A DNA stretch of 64,000 bases. Origin: Jejubacter calystegiae. Its GTDB lineage: Bacteria; Pseudomonadota; Gammaproteobacteria; Enterobacterales; Enterobacteriaceae. The stretch's first letter is position 1, and each line of letters starts with the position of its first letter. Location: contig NZ_CP040428.1 of NCBI RefSeq assembly GCF_005671395.1, forward strand, positions 1,736,001 to 1,800,000. The letters run 5' to 3'. The position numbers were made by a program, and so were the translations under genes. Below are positions 19,968-27,705 of this stretch, in pieces. The notes beneath the pieces are model-generated. The model did no database searches and was not told the origin of the DNA. It saw nothing but the letters and a program-made list of their open reading frames with translations.

Positions 19968-19987
19968 AAATGTTTACGAAAACATTT
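19968..19987. promoter_or_regulatory. LacI-family operator O2 (dehydrogenase side)
   Basis: AAATGTTTAC plus GAAAACATTT forms a 20-bp palindrome with one mismatched pair, sharing the AAATGTTTACG core with O1. It lies 43 bp upstream of the dehydrogenase ATG. The two centres are 162 bp apart, about 15.4 helical turns, a distance compatible with repression by looping. Confidence 0.85.
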
Positions 19988-20030
19988 TAGCGTAGATGAC
20001 ATGATAACCTCACTGTGTGGAGCAGCATTT

Positions 20031-21122
20031 ATGACGACTTTACCCACAACCATTAAGCGGCTGGTGAATCATGGCCCTGAAGACTATCGACTGGAAACGG
20101 CTGCTCTCCCGCAGCCGGGTGAGCGCGAGCTGCTGGTGAAGATTGGCGCCTGCGGCATCTGCGCATCGGACTTCCACTGCTATCACGGCGCGCCGATGTT
20201 TTGGGGTAACGAGACCTTTCCCCGCTATGTGAAAACGCCGGTGGTGGCGGGCCATGAGTTTTACGGGGAAGTGGTGGCGGCGGGACCGGGCGCTGAAGAG
20301 CATTTTGGTGTCGCGCCAGGAGACAGGGCCATTGCTGAACAGATTGTTCCCTGCGACAAGTGTCGCTTCTGCCGCTCCGGGCAGTACTGGATGTGCGAAA
20401 AGCACGATATCTATGGCTTTCAGGCTCAGGATGCCGATGGCGGCATGGCGGATTACATGCTGTTTAAGCCCACCAGTCGGGTTCATAAGATTCCCCAAAG
20501 CCTGAGTCTGGAAGAGTGCGCGCTGATCGAGCCCTTTGCCTGTTCGGTGCATGCCGTTAACCGCGCCAGCATTGAATTTAATGATGTAGTGGTGCTGGCG
20601 GGGGCGGGAACCCTGGGGCTGGGAATGGTGCAGGCCATTCGGCTGAAAACCCCGAAAAAGCTGATCGTCATTGATACCATGCCCCATCGCCTGGCGCTGG
20701 CAAAACAGTTGGGTGCCGACGAAGTGCTCAACGCGCTGGATGAAGATGTGGTCGCCCGGGTGAAGGCGATGACCGAAGGTTACGGCTGCGATGTCTATAT
20801 TGAGGCGACCGGTAATCCTGCCGCCGTGAACCAGGGGCTACAGATGGTTCGTAAGCTGGGGCGCTTTGTGGAGTTCAGCGTATTCAGCCGGGAAACGTCG
20901 GTAGACTGGTCCATCATTGGCGATCGCAAGGAGCTGGATATTCGCGGCGCCCACCTTGGCCCGGGCTGCTACGAGACGGTTATCGATCTGTTTCACCGCG
21001 GGTTGATGACCGCCGAAGGGATTGTCACCCATAAATTCAGTCTGGATAACTGGCAGGAAGCGTTTAAGACCTTTGGGACACCGGAGGCGGTGAAGGTGCT
21101 GCTGGTGCCGGAGGCGGAGTAG
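20031..21122 (+). CDS. Zn-dependent erythritol/L-threitol-type dehydrogenase
   Basis: Medium-chain zinc alcohol dehydrogenase of 363 residues. Catalytic-zinc residues C44 and H75-E76, structural-zinc cysteines C108, C111, C114 and C122, and the Rossmann motif AGAGTLGLGMVQ are all present. The stretch RFVEFSVFSRETSVDWSIIGDRKELDIRGAHLGPGCYE closely resembles, from memory, the erythritol/L-threitol dehydrogenase described in mycobacteria; written here in outline, the key shared residues are the DWS-IGDRKELD-RGAHLGP positions at about 287-312. Start is at MTTLPTTIKR, with GGAG 8 nt upstream. The product would be a tetrulose, but no kinase for it is nearby. Confidence 0.82.
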   Translation: MTTLPTTIKRLVNHGPEDYRLETAALPQPGERELLVKIGACGICASDFHCYHGAPMFWGNETFPRYVKTPVVAGHEFYGEVVAAGPGAEEHFGVAPGDRAIAEQIVPCDKCRFCRSGQYWMCEKHDIYGFQAQDADGGMADYMLFKPTSRVHKIPQSLSLEECALIEPFACSVHAVNRASIEFNDVVVLAGAGTLGLGMVQAIRLKTPKKLIVIDTMPHRLALAKQLGADEVLNALDEDVVARVKAMTEGYGCDVYIEATGNPAAVNQGLQMVRKLGRFVEFSVFSRETSVDWSIIGDRKELDIRGAHLGPGCYETVIDLFHRGLMTAEGIVTHKFSLDNWQEAFKTFGTPEAVKVLLVPEAE

Positions 21123-21180
21123 TGGGGTAGAACAAAGCCCCACCAGACGGTGGGGCCAGAGAGTCAGGCGCGTGTAACCG

Positions 21181-23025
21181 CTACTGCGCCTTTTTATCGC
21201 CCTGATCGACAAAGTATTTCATCTCGTTCATGGCTTCGTAGACGTAGCTGTAATCCGGCTGGCCGCTCACCTGGCGGTTATGGCTGTCCAGATAGTGGCT
21301 CATCCCCACGCCGTTGACGGTATAGATATTTTCCGGCGTGCGTATGGCATAAGCGCTGTAGCTGGACATCAGCAGCCACTTACGATCCGGCATCTGGCTG
21401 AACAGATCGTAGCCGGTGGCATAGTCGCGGGTATCGTTGTCGACATGCAGATAGTGCTTCATCAGCGACGGCACCACATCTTCGTGGCTGGTGAGCTTAC
21501 CGGCGTTTTCCCGCAGCCAGCGGTCATTTTTCGCGCCGACGATAATAAAGGGCACTTTGGTCTGGGCATCGGTAAAGTTGCCGTTATGACCCCAGAACCC
21601 CATTTTATTGTCGTTCATCTCCTGGGCGTGATCGCCGGTCAGGATAATCAGCGTATCGTCCAGATCGCCAGAGGCGGCAAGCTGGTCGTAGACTTGTTGT
21701 AATAGCCTGTCGATGTAATACACGCTCTGCTTGTAGCGGTTGAACAGCGGCGTTGGGTCGGTATCGTTCTTCAGCGTCATATAGTTCAGGTCGCTAACCG
21801 GGCCGAACTTCAGCGGCTCATCCTTCGGGAAATCATAGGCGTGCGCCGAATCATAAAACAGGAATGAAAAGGTCGGACGGCTGGCGTCGCGTTTCTGGTA
21901 CCATTCGCGCCAGTCTTCGGTCAGGCGGGCGTCGCGCTCTGGCGTGCTCTTGCCTTCGCTATTGATTCGCAGGTTTTTAATAGTGGCGAAAGCCGTGCGG
22001 TCGAATTCCGGGAAGGTCACTTTGGCGGAGGTGAATATCCCGATGTTGTAATCCTCTTTCTGCATGGTCGTGACAAATAGCGACGGAATGCTGTTATTCA
22101 GAAAGGGTTGCCACCAGGTGCCGGGGATGCCGTAAAACAGACCAAAGATACCGGTTCGGGTGGCGTTACCGGTGGAGTAATGATTATTAAAAGCGACGCC
22201 GTTATGCTGCTTAACAAAGTTCCAGGTATTCGGAGAGACTGCTTCATTAAAGGTATCGAAACGCCAGGAGTCGACCACAATAAACATAATGTTAGCCGGT
22301 TTTTTATTTTGCGGGTTAATCACCAGCTCCCGTAAAGGATAACGAATATGCTGCCGATCGTTATGATTAGCCAGCAGATTGCGGCGCTGCCCGTTTTTAT
22401 CAAAGAAACCCATGATTTTCTTTGACGTCAAAGGGTAATAAAGCGGCAGATACTCTTTCACTACCATCACGGGGGACCAGGCGTAGTAGAATGCGATCAT
22501 ATAGCCGATATTACTGACCAGCAGTGCGCCCACCAGGAATAGCGATGTGGTTAACAGCGTGCGGGATTTTGCGGCACCCTGCCGTATCCGTTGCGTCGGT
22601 TTGCGGTCAATTTTCCACGCAGCCAGGTATTCGGCCGCGAATACCCCGATAATAATCGCGCCCATTAGCAGGTATGTGGCAAACGAGAAATCCACCACCT
22701 GGCCAAACAGCACCATCATCAGCACCGATTCATTGATATGGAAACGGTACTGTTCGAAGACGATGGTATCGACATAAAGCGCGATTTGCGCAAAGCCGAA
22801 CAGGATGGCCAGCAACGAGTATCTGACATATTTATTCACCCACAGTAGCGGTGTACAGATTAAAAACAGAATCAGATACAGCGAGAAGAAGTGGGCCGGT
22901 ACAGCCAAAAAGGAGAAGGCGCTGCCGTAAAGGGTAACAGACGCGCCAGGTACCATAAAATATCTGACGGCAATAAGGGCTGAAAGCAAAACATTAAGTA
23001 ATGTAAAAAGAAAAAGCTTTCTCAT
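21181..23025 (-). CDS. PbgA/YejM-like membrane-bound alkaline-phosphatase-fold protein
   Basis: A 614-residue inner-membrane protein: five N-terminal hydrophobic segments (about residues 5-22, 40-62, 70-88, 105-135, 158-180) and a periplasmic sulfatase/phosphatase-fold domain from ~240. It follows the PbgA/YejM plan (NVLLSALIAVRYF, YPLTSKKIM, TGIFGLFYGIPGTWW). Unlike YejM as I recall it, the classical metal ligands look complete: D252, candidate nucleophile T289 or T291, D465-H466 in TGDHAQE and H480 in GHNGNF. It may therefore be an active hydrolase or transferase rather than a regulatory pseudo-enzyme. Monocistronic, opposite to the upstream dehydrogenase. Confidence 0.8.
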   Translation of the reverse strand: MRKLFLFTLLNVLLSALIAVRYFMVPGASVTLYGSAFSFLAVPAHFFSLYLILFLICTPLLWVNKYVRYSLLAILFGFAQIALYVDTIVFEQYRFHINESVLMMVLFGQVVDFSFATYLLMGAIIIGVFAAEYLAAWKIDRKPTQRIRQGAAKSRTLLTTSLFLVGALLVSNIGYMIAFYYAWSPVMVVKEYLPLYYPLTSKKIMGFFDKNGQRRNLLANHNDRQHIRYPLRELVINPQNKKPANIMFIVVDSWRFDTFNEAVSPNTWNFVKQHNGVAFNNHYSTGNATRTGIFGLFYGIPGTWWQPFLNNSIPSLFVTTMQKEDYNIGIFTSAKVTFPEFDRTAFATIKNLRINSEGKSTPERDARLTEDWREWYQKRDASRPTFSFLFYDSAHAYDFPKDEPLKFGPVSDLNYMTLKNDTDPTPLFNRYKQSVYYIDRLLQQVYDQLAASGDLDDTLIILTGDHAQEMNDNKMGFWGHNGNFTDAQTKVPFIIVGAKNDRWLRENAGKLTSHEDVVPSLMKHYLHVDNDTRDYATGYDLFSQMPDRKWLLMSSYSAYAIRTPENIYTVNGVGMSHYLDSHNRQVSGQPDYSYVYEAMNEMKYFVDQGDKKAQ

Positions 23026-23326
23026 GAAGATACCTGGTTTTTATAGATGTATTAGCCGGTGGTTACATTTCCTTTACTGCATGAATAACATGCACGACGG
23101 GAAGAACGGCAGATCATTATAATGAGCGCATCTGACTGAAACCAGAGTTATTATTTATACGAATGCATCGAAGAATGGCCTGGTACTCAGTTTTATTCGG
23201 GTAGTAAAGTTATTTTTAAATCCCGTTTACGATTTGTTTATTATTTATAAAGGGAAATGCGATCCGGATAAAAAAACGCCGCCCGGATGGGCGGCGTTTC
23301 TCATAACGAATATCATCGCACGCGAA
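23026..23326 (-). promoter_or_regulatory. AT-rich region upstream of the YejM-like gene
   Basis: This ~300-nt gene-free stretch is noticeably AT-rich. It holds TGCATG/CATGCA separated by 5 nt (23078-23094), a candidate operator, and a TATAAT readable on the minus strand at 23116-23121, about 90 nt before the YejM-like start. The right end carries the ppa terminator. No small gene was recognised. Confidence 0.45.
23271..23299 (-). terminator. Intrinsic terminator for ppa
   Basis: CGCCGCCC (23277-23284) and GGGCGGCG (23289-23296) form a perfect stem with a 4-nt loop; on the minus strand it is followed by six T residues (complement of 23271-23276). It starts 30 bp after the ppa stop. Confidence 0.9.
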
Positions 23327-23857
23327 TTATTTCTTCGCGGCGCGCTCGAAAGAAGAGACGATCTCGGCTTTCGCGGCTTCGACGTTGTCCCAACCGTCTA
23401 CTTTCACCCACTTGCCTTTTTCCAGATCTTTGTAGTGCTCGAAGAAGTGGGTGATCTGCGCTTTCAGCAGTTCCGGAAGGTCGTTCACATCTTTGATGTG
23501 ATCGTACTCTTTGCTCAGTTTGGTGTGCGGTACGGCAACCAGTTTGGCATCTTCACCGGATTCGTCGGTCATTTTCAGAACGCCAACCGGACGGCAGCGG
23601 ATCACGGAGCCCGGCTGCAGCGGATACGGCGTCGGGACCAGCACGTCTACCGGGTCGCCATCCAGAGAAAGCGTGTGGTTGATGTAGCCGTAGTTGCACG
23701 GATAGAACATTGCGGTGGACATGAAACGGTCCACAAACAGGGCGCCGCTCTCTTTATCCACTTCGTATTTAATGGGGTCGGCGTTGGCCGGAATTTCGAT
23801 GATGACGTAGATGTCTTCCGGCAGATCTTTGCCCGCGGGAACGTTGTTTAAGCTCAT
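23327..23857 (-). CDS. ppa: Inorganic pyrophosphatase
   Basis: Family I soluble pyrophosphatase hydrolysing PPi to two phosphates, driving biosynthetic reactions. The 176 residues match E. coli Ppa in length and nearly throughout; the metal-binding signature DGDPVDVLV and the KDVNDLP segment are intact. The start [18 protein letters not shown] is selected over an ATG nine codons upstream because AAAGGA lies 7 nt before it. Divergent from ytfQ. Confidence 0.98.
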   Translation of the reverse strand: MSLNNVPAGKDLPEDIYVIIEIPANADPIKYEVDKESGALFVDRFMSTAMFYPCNYGYINHTLSLDGDPVDVLVPTPYPLQPGSVIRCRPVGVLKMTDESGEDAKLVAVPHTKLSKEYDHIKDVNDLPELLKAQITHFFEHYKDLEKGKWVKVDGWDNVEAAKAEIVSSFERAAKK

Positions 23858-24163
23858 GTCTGTTTCCTTTGAAATGTGTAGCAAACACGTGGCGGGTATT
23901 ATAGCTAACTGGTGCTGAAAGTCTTTGCCTGTTTTGGTTTCCGGCCTCCTGATGACCCGTTTTCAGACCGTTTCCATAACCCAAAAGTCCATAAACTCAG
24001 TCAGTTTTTTTCCTGACAAAGTGAAAGCGCTTACAGATTTTTATTTAACTATTTATTCACATTGCTGAAATGTGAAGTGGCGCAATAAGCCACTTCCCCT
24101 ATTGGCTATAGTTTGTCCGCACGGAATTTTAACTAATAATTAACAACTGACGGGGGTGCTCAT
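23858..24163 (+). promoter_or_regulatory. ppa-ytfQ divergent region with ytfQ control sites
   Basis: This 306-nt gene-free region contains three dyads in front of ytfQ: a GalR-like 16-mer at 24021-24036, TTCACATT/AATGTGAA at 24056-24076 (5-nt spacer) and AAGTGGC/GCCACTT at 24075-24095 (7-nt loop). The second resembles CRP half-sites but in inverted order, so it is not a standard CRP box. The leader before the ATG has GGGGGTG as ribosome-binding site. Confidence 0.5.
24021..24036. promoter_or_regulatory. GalR/GalS-like operator upstream of ytfQ
   Basis: GTGAAAGCGCTTACAG matches the GalR/GalS consensus GTGNAANCGNTTNCAC at every fixed position except the last base. Control of a galactofuranose importer by galactose regulators is plausible. 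Binding is inferred from the match alone. Confidence 0.6.
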
Positions 24164-25120
24164 ATGTGGAAGCGTTTACTTCTTGTGACGGCCGTTTCAG
24201 CAGCCATGTCGTCTATGGCGTTAGCCTCTTCTTTAACCGTAGGATTCTCGCAGGTCGGGTCGGAATCCGGCTGGCGAGCGGCAGAAACCAACGTGGCGAA
24301 AACTGAAGCGCAGAAGCGCGGTATTACCCTGAAAATCGCCGATGGTCAGCAAAAGCAGGAAAACCAGATCAAGGCCGTACGTTCGTTCATTGCGCAGGGG
24401 GTGGATGCTATCTTTATCGCGCCTGTCGTCGCAACTGGCTGGGAACCGGTATTAAAAGAGGCGAAAGACGCGGAAATACCGGTCATTCTGCTCGACCGTT
24501 CCATCGATGTGAAAGACCCCTCGCTCTATATGACCACGGTGACGGCGGACAACGTTCTGGAAGGCCGAATGATTGGCGACTGGCTGGTAAAACAGGTCAA
24601 CGGCAAGCCGTGTAACGTTGTTGAATTACAGGGCACCGTCGGGGCCAGCGTAGCTATCGACCGTAAGAAGGGCTTCGCAGAGGCTATCGGCCAGGCTCCC
24701 GGTATCAAAATCGTTCGCTCCCAGTCCGGCGACTTTACCCGCACCAAAGGTAAAGAGGTGATGGAAAGCTTTATCAAAGCGGAAAACAACGGCAAAGACA
24801 TCTGCATGGTATATGCCCATAACGATGATATGGCGATCGGCGCCATCCAGGCCATCAAAGAGGCGGGTCTGAAGCCGGGCAAAGATATTCTGATTGGCTC
24901 GGTCGACGGCGTACCGGATATCTATAAAGCGATGATCGACGGCGAAGCAAACGCCAGCGTGGAGTTGACGCCAGACATGGCAGGCCCGGCGTTCGATGCG
25001 CTGGAGAAGTTCAAAAAAGATGGCACCCTGCCAGAAAAGATGACCATGACAAAGTCTACCCTCTACCTGCCGGATACCGCGAAAGAGGAGTTAGAGAAGA
25101 AGAAAAATATGGGTTACTAA
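24164..25120 (+). CDS. ytfQ: Galactofuranose ABC transporter, periplasmic binding protein YtfQ
   Basis: Secreted sugar-binding protein that captures galactofuranose (and galactopyranose) for the YtfR-YtfT-YjfF importer. The 318 residues equal the E. coli length. A signal peptide ends near ALA (residues 19-21) before SSLTVGFSQVGSESGWRAAE; DGQQKQENQIKAVRSF, AHNDDMAIGAIQAI and GSVDGVPDIYKAM are ribose-binding-protein family blocks. A hairpin-forming repeat separates it from ytfR and may lower downstream expression. Confidence 0.95.
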   Translation: MWKRLLLVTAVSAAMSSMALASSLTVGFSQVGSESGWRAAETNVAKTEAQKRGITLKIADGQQKQENQIKAVRSFIAQGVDAIFIAPVVATGWEPVLKEAKDAEIPVILLDRSIDVKDPSLYMTTVTADNVLEGRMIGDWLVKQVNGKPCNVVELQGTVGASVAIDRKKGFAEAIGQAPGIKIVRSQSGDFTRTKGKEVMESFIKAENNGKDICMVYAHNDDMAIGAIQAIKEAGLKPGKDILIGSVDGVPDIYKAMIDGEANASVELTPDMAGPAFDALEKFKKDGTLPEKMTMTKSTLYLPDTAKEELEKKKNMGY

Positions 25121-25126
25121 AGCCTT

Positions 25127-25166
25127 TCCCCTCTCCCCGTCGGGGAGAGGGCCAGGGTGAGGGGAA
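25127..25166 (+). repeat. CCCTCTCC-type intergenic hairpin repeat, copy 1
   Basis: CCCTCTCCCC (25129-25138) pairs with GGGGAGAGGG (25142-25151) around a 3-nt loop, followed by GCCAGGGTGAGGGG. A second copy with the same layout lies at 31284-31319. Position between ytfQ and ytfR suggests differential expression of binding protein and ATPase. No T tract follows, so it is not a standard terminator. Confidence 0.8.
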
Positions 25167-25169
25167 AAT

Positions 25170-26669
25170 ATGACTCAACCACACCAGGCACTCCTTCGTA
25201 CCGAAGGCCTTAGCAAATCCTTTCCCGGCGTAAAGGCACTGGATAACGTCGATTTTTCCCTGAATCGCGGCGAGATTATGGCGCTGCTGGGAGAAAACGG
25301 CGCCGGGAAGTCGACGCTAATCAAAGCGCTAACCGGCGTGTATCAACCCGATCGCGGTACCATCTGGCTGGATGATGTCGCGATTTCACCGAAAAACACC
25401 GCCCACGCGCAGAAATTAGGGATCGGCACGGTGTATCAGGAAGTGAATCTGCTACCGAATATGTCGGTGGCGGATAATCTGTTTATTGGCCGCGAGCCCC
25501 GCCGCTTTGGTCTGCTCAGGCGCAAAGAAATGGAGACGCGCGCCACCGAGCTTATGGCCTCTTATGGCTTTTCACTCGATGTCCGCGAGCCGCTGCACCG
25601 GTTTTCTGTCGCGATGCAGCAGATAGTCGCCATTTGTCGTGCGGTCTCCCTTTCCGCCAGCGTGCTGATCCTGGATGAACCTACGGCGAGTCTGGATGCG
25701 CAAGAAGTGGAACGGCTGTTTACGCTGATGCGCCAGCTGCGCGATCGCGGCATTAGCCTGATCTTCGTGACGCACTTCCTGGACCAGGTTTACGCAGTCA
25801 GCGATCGCATTACCGTGTTGCGCAACGGTGGCTTTGTGGGCTGTCGCGAAACCCGCTCTCTCCCGAAAATCGAGCTGGTAAAAATGATGCTGGGGCGCGA
25901 TCTGATGGACAACGCCTTACGGCGTGCGGGCCGCACCCAACTGAGCGATAAACCCGTTGCGGTGTTTAAAAATTATGGCCGGAAAGGGACGGTCGCTCCC
26001 TTCGATCTGGCGGTTCGTCCCGGTGAGATTGTCGGCCTGGCGGGACTTTTGGGCTCCGGGCGAACCGAAACGGCAGAAGTGATCTTCGGCATTAAGCCTG
26101 CGGACAGCGGCAGCGTGCAGATCAAAGGCAAGCCGCAGGTACTGCGGTCGCCCTGGCAGGCCTCCTGCCAGGGGATCGGCTTTTGCCCGGAAGACAGAAA
26201 AACCGACGGCATTATCGCCGCTGCGTCGGTGCGCGAGAATATTATGCTGGCGCTCCAGGCCCAGCGTGGCTGGCTGAGGCCTATCTCCCGCAAAGAACAG
26301 AATGCGATTGCGCAGCGTTTTATACGCCAGCTTGGCATTCGCACGCCAAACGCCGAACAGCCGGTGGAGTTTCTGTCGGGGGGCAATCAGCAGAAGGTGT
26401 TGCTGTCGCGCTGGCTGCTGACCAAACCTCGCTTCCTGATACTCGACGAGCCAACCCGCGGCATTGATGTTGGCGCTCATGCGGAAATTATCCGGCTGGT
26501 GGAGTCGCTCTGTGCCGACGGCCTGGCGCTGCTGGTGATCTCTTCCGAGCTGGAAGAGCTGGTCGGTTATGCCGATCGCGTCATCATTATGCGTGACAGG
26601 CAACAGGTGGCAGAAATTCCGCTGCATGAGCTGTCGGTTCCCGCCATCATGACGGCCATTGCGGCATAA
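25170..26669 (+). CDS. ytfR: Galactofuranose ABC transporter, ATP-binding protein YtfR
   Basis: Duplicated ABC ATPase energising galactofuranose import; 499 residues. The first cassette (about 9-235) has Walker A GENGAGKSTLIKA and Walker B LILDEPTASLD, but its signature is degenerate (FSVAMQQIVAICRAV). The second (about 255-495) has a degenerate Walker A (GLLGSGRTETAE) with an intact LSGGNQQKV signature and LILDEPTRGID, the usual asymmetry of ribose-type importers. It begins directly after the hairpin repeat, and the ATG follows GAGGGGA. Confidence 0.95.
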   Translation: MTQPHQALLRTEGLSKSFPGVKALDNVDFSLNRGEIMALLGENGAGKSTLIKALTGVYQPDRGTIWLDDVAISPKNTAHAQKLGIGTVYQEVNLLPNMSVADNLFIGREPRRFGLLRRKEMETRATELMASYGFSLDVREPLHRFSVAMQQIVAICRAVSLSASVLILDEPTASLDAQEVERLFTLMRQLRDRGISLIFVTHFLDQVYAVSDRITVLRNGGFVGCRETRSLPKIELVKMMLGRDLMDNALRRAGRTQLSDKPVAVFKNYGRKGTVAPFDLAVRPGEIVGLAGLLGSGRTETAEVIFGIKPADSGSVQIKGKPQVLRSPWQASCQGIGFCPEDRKTDGIIAAASVRENIMLALQAQRGWLRPISRKEQNAIAQRFIRQLGIRTPNAEQPVEFLSGGNQQKVLLSRWLLTKPRFLILDEPTRGIDVGAHAEIIRLVESLCADGLALLVISSELEELVGYADRVIIMRDRQQVAEIPLHELSVPAIMTAIAA

Positions 26670-26679
26670 GGAGTAACGC

Positions 26680-27705
26680 GTGATGGGTTCGACGATACCT
26701 CAAACCGGGCAGCGGAAGCGGCGCTTCAACTGGCCCACAGGCACGCCGCAAATTCTGGCGCTATTGCTGATTCTGGCGGTGGATAGCCTTGTGGCGCCGC
26801 ACTTTTTCCAGATTGTCTTACAGGATGGCCGCCTGTTTGGCAGCCCGATAGATATCCTTAACCGTGCGGCGCCGGTGGCGCTGCTGGCTATTGGAATGAC
26901 GCTGGTGATCGCCACGGGCGGTATCGATCTTTCCGTTGGCGCGGTGATGGCCATTGCTGGCGCCACGGCGGCCTCAATGACGGTGGCCGGATATCCCCTT
27001 TCCGTGGTGTTACTGGCGGCGCTGGGCTCTGGCGTACTGGCGGGCTTGTGGAACGGCATTCTGGTGGCGGTCCTTAAAATCCAACCGTTCGTTGCGACGC
27101 TTATCTTAATGGTCGCCGGGCGCGGGGTGGCGCAGTTGATCACCTCCGGCCAGATCGTCACCTTCAACGATCCCAGCCTGGCGTGGCTGGGTAGCGGCTC
27201 GCTGCTGCTATTCCCTGTGCCGGTCATTATCACGCTGGTCACGCTACTGCTGTTCTGGCTGCTTACGCGTAAAACGGCGCTGGGGATGTTTATTGAAGCG
27301 GTGGGGATTAATATCCGGGCGGCCAAAAATGCCGGGGTGAAAACCCGAACTATGGTGATTCTGGCCTATGTTCTGAGCGGTCTCTGTGCGGCGATCGCGG
27401 GTGTTATCGTAGCGGCGGATATTCGCGGCGCGGATGCCAATAATGCCGGATTATGGCTGGAAATGGACGCGATTCTGGCGGTGGTTATCGGCGGTGGTTC
27501 GCTGATGGGCGGGCGCTTTAATATGGCGCTATCGGTGGTTGGGGCGCTGATTATTCAGAGTATGAATACCGGTATCCTGCTGTCCGGTTTTCCACCGGAA
27601 CTTAACCTGGTCGTGAAAGCCGTGGTAGTACTTTGCGTGCTGATTGTTCAGTCGCCGCGCTTTATCAATCTGATTAAGAAGGGGCGCGCTAATGATAAAA
27701 CGTAA
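26680..27705 (+). CDS. ytfT: Galactofuranose ABC transporter, permease YtfT
   Basis: Inner-membrane permease of the ribose/xylose (BPD_transp_2) type, 341 residues as in E. coli. The block ATGGIDLSVGAVMAIAGAT and the late segment VVIGGGSLMGGRFN are the conserved core of this family; about ten hydrophobic segments are visible. GTG at 26680 and ATG at 26683 are both possible starts after AAGGAG; they differ by one residue. Its end overlaps yjfF by 14 bp, implying coupled translation of the two permease halves. Confidence 0.94.
   Translation: MMGSTIPQTGQRKRRFNWPTGTPQILALLLILAVDSLVAPHFFQIVLQDGRLFGSPIDILNRAAPVALLAIGMTLVIATGGIDLSVGAVMAIAGATAASMTVAGYPLSVVLLAALGSGVLAGLWNGILVAVLKIQPFVATLILMVAGRGVAQLITSGQIVTFNDPSLAWLGSGSLLLFPVPVIITLVTLLLFWLLTRKTALGMFIEAVGINIRAAKNAGVKTRTMVILAYVLSGLCAAIAGVIVAADIRGADANNAGLWLEMDAILAVVIGGGSLMGGRFNMALSVVGALIIQSMNTGILLSGFPPELNLVVKAVVVLCVLIVQSPRFINLIKKGRANDKT

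Noticed and set aside
24056-24076. CRP site before ytfQ
   Set aside because: The arms are TTCACATT and AATGTGAA, the reverse of the TGTGA-N6-TCACA order, so this is not a CRP consensus.
25127-25166. Transcription terminator between ytfQ and ytfR
   Set aside because: No T tract follows the hairpin and ytfR needs transcription from the same promoter; the element is treated as a repeat.
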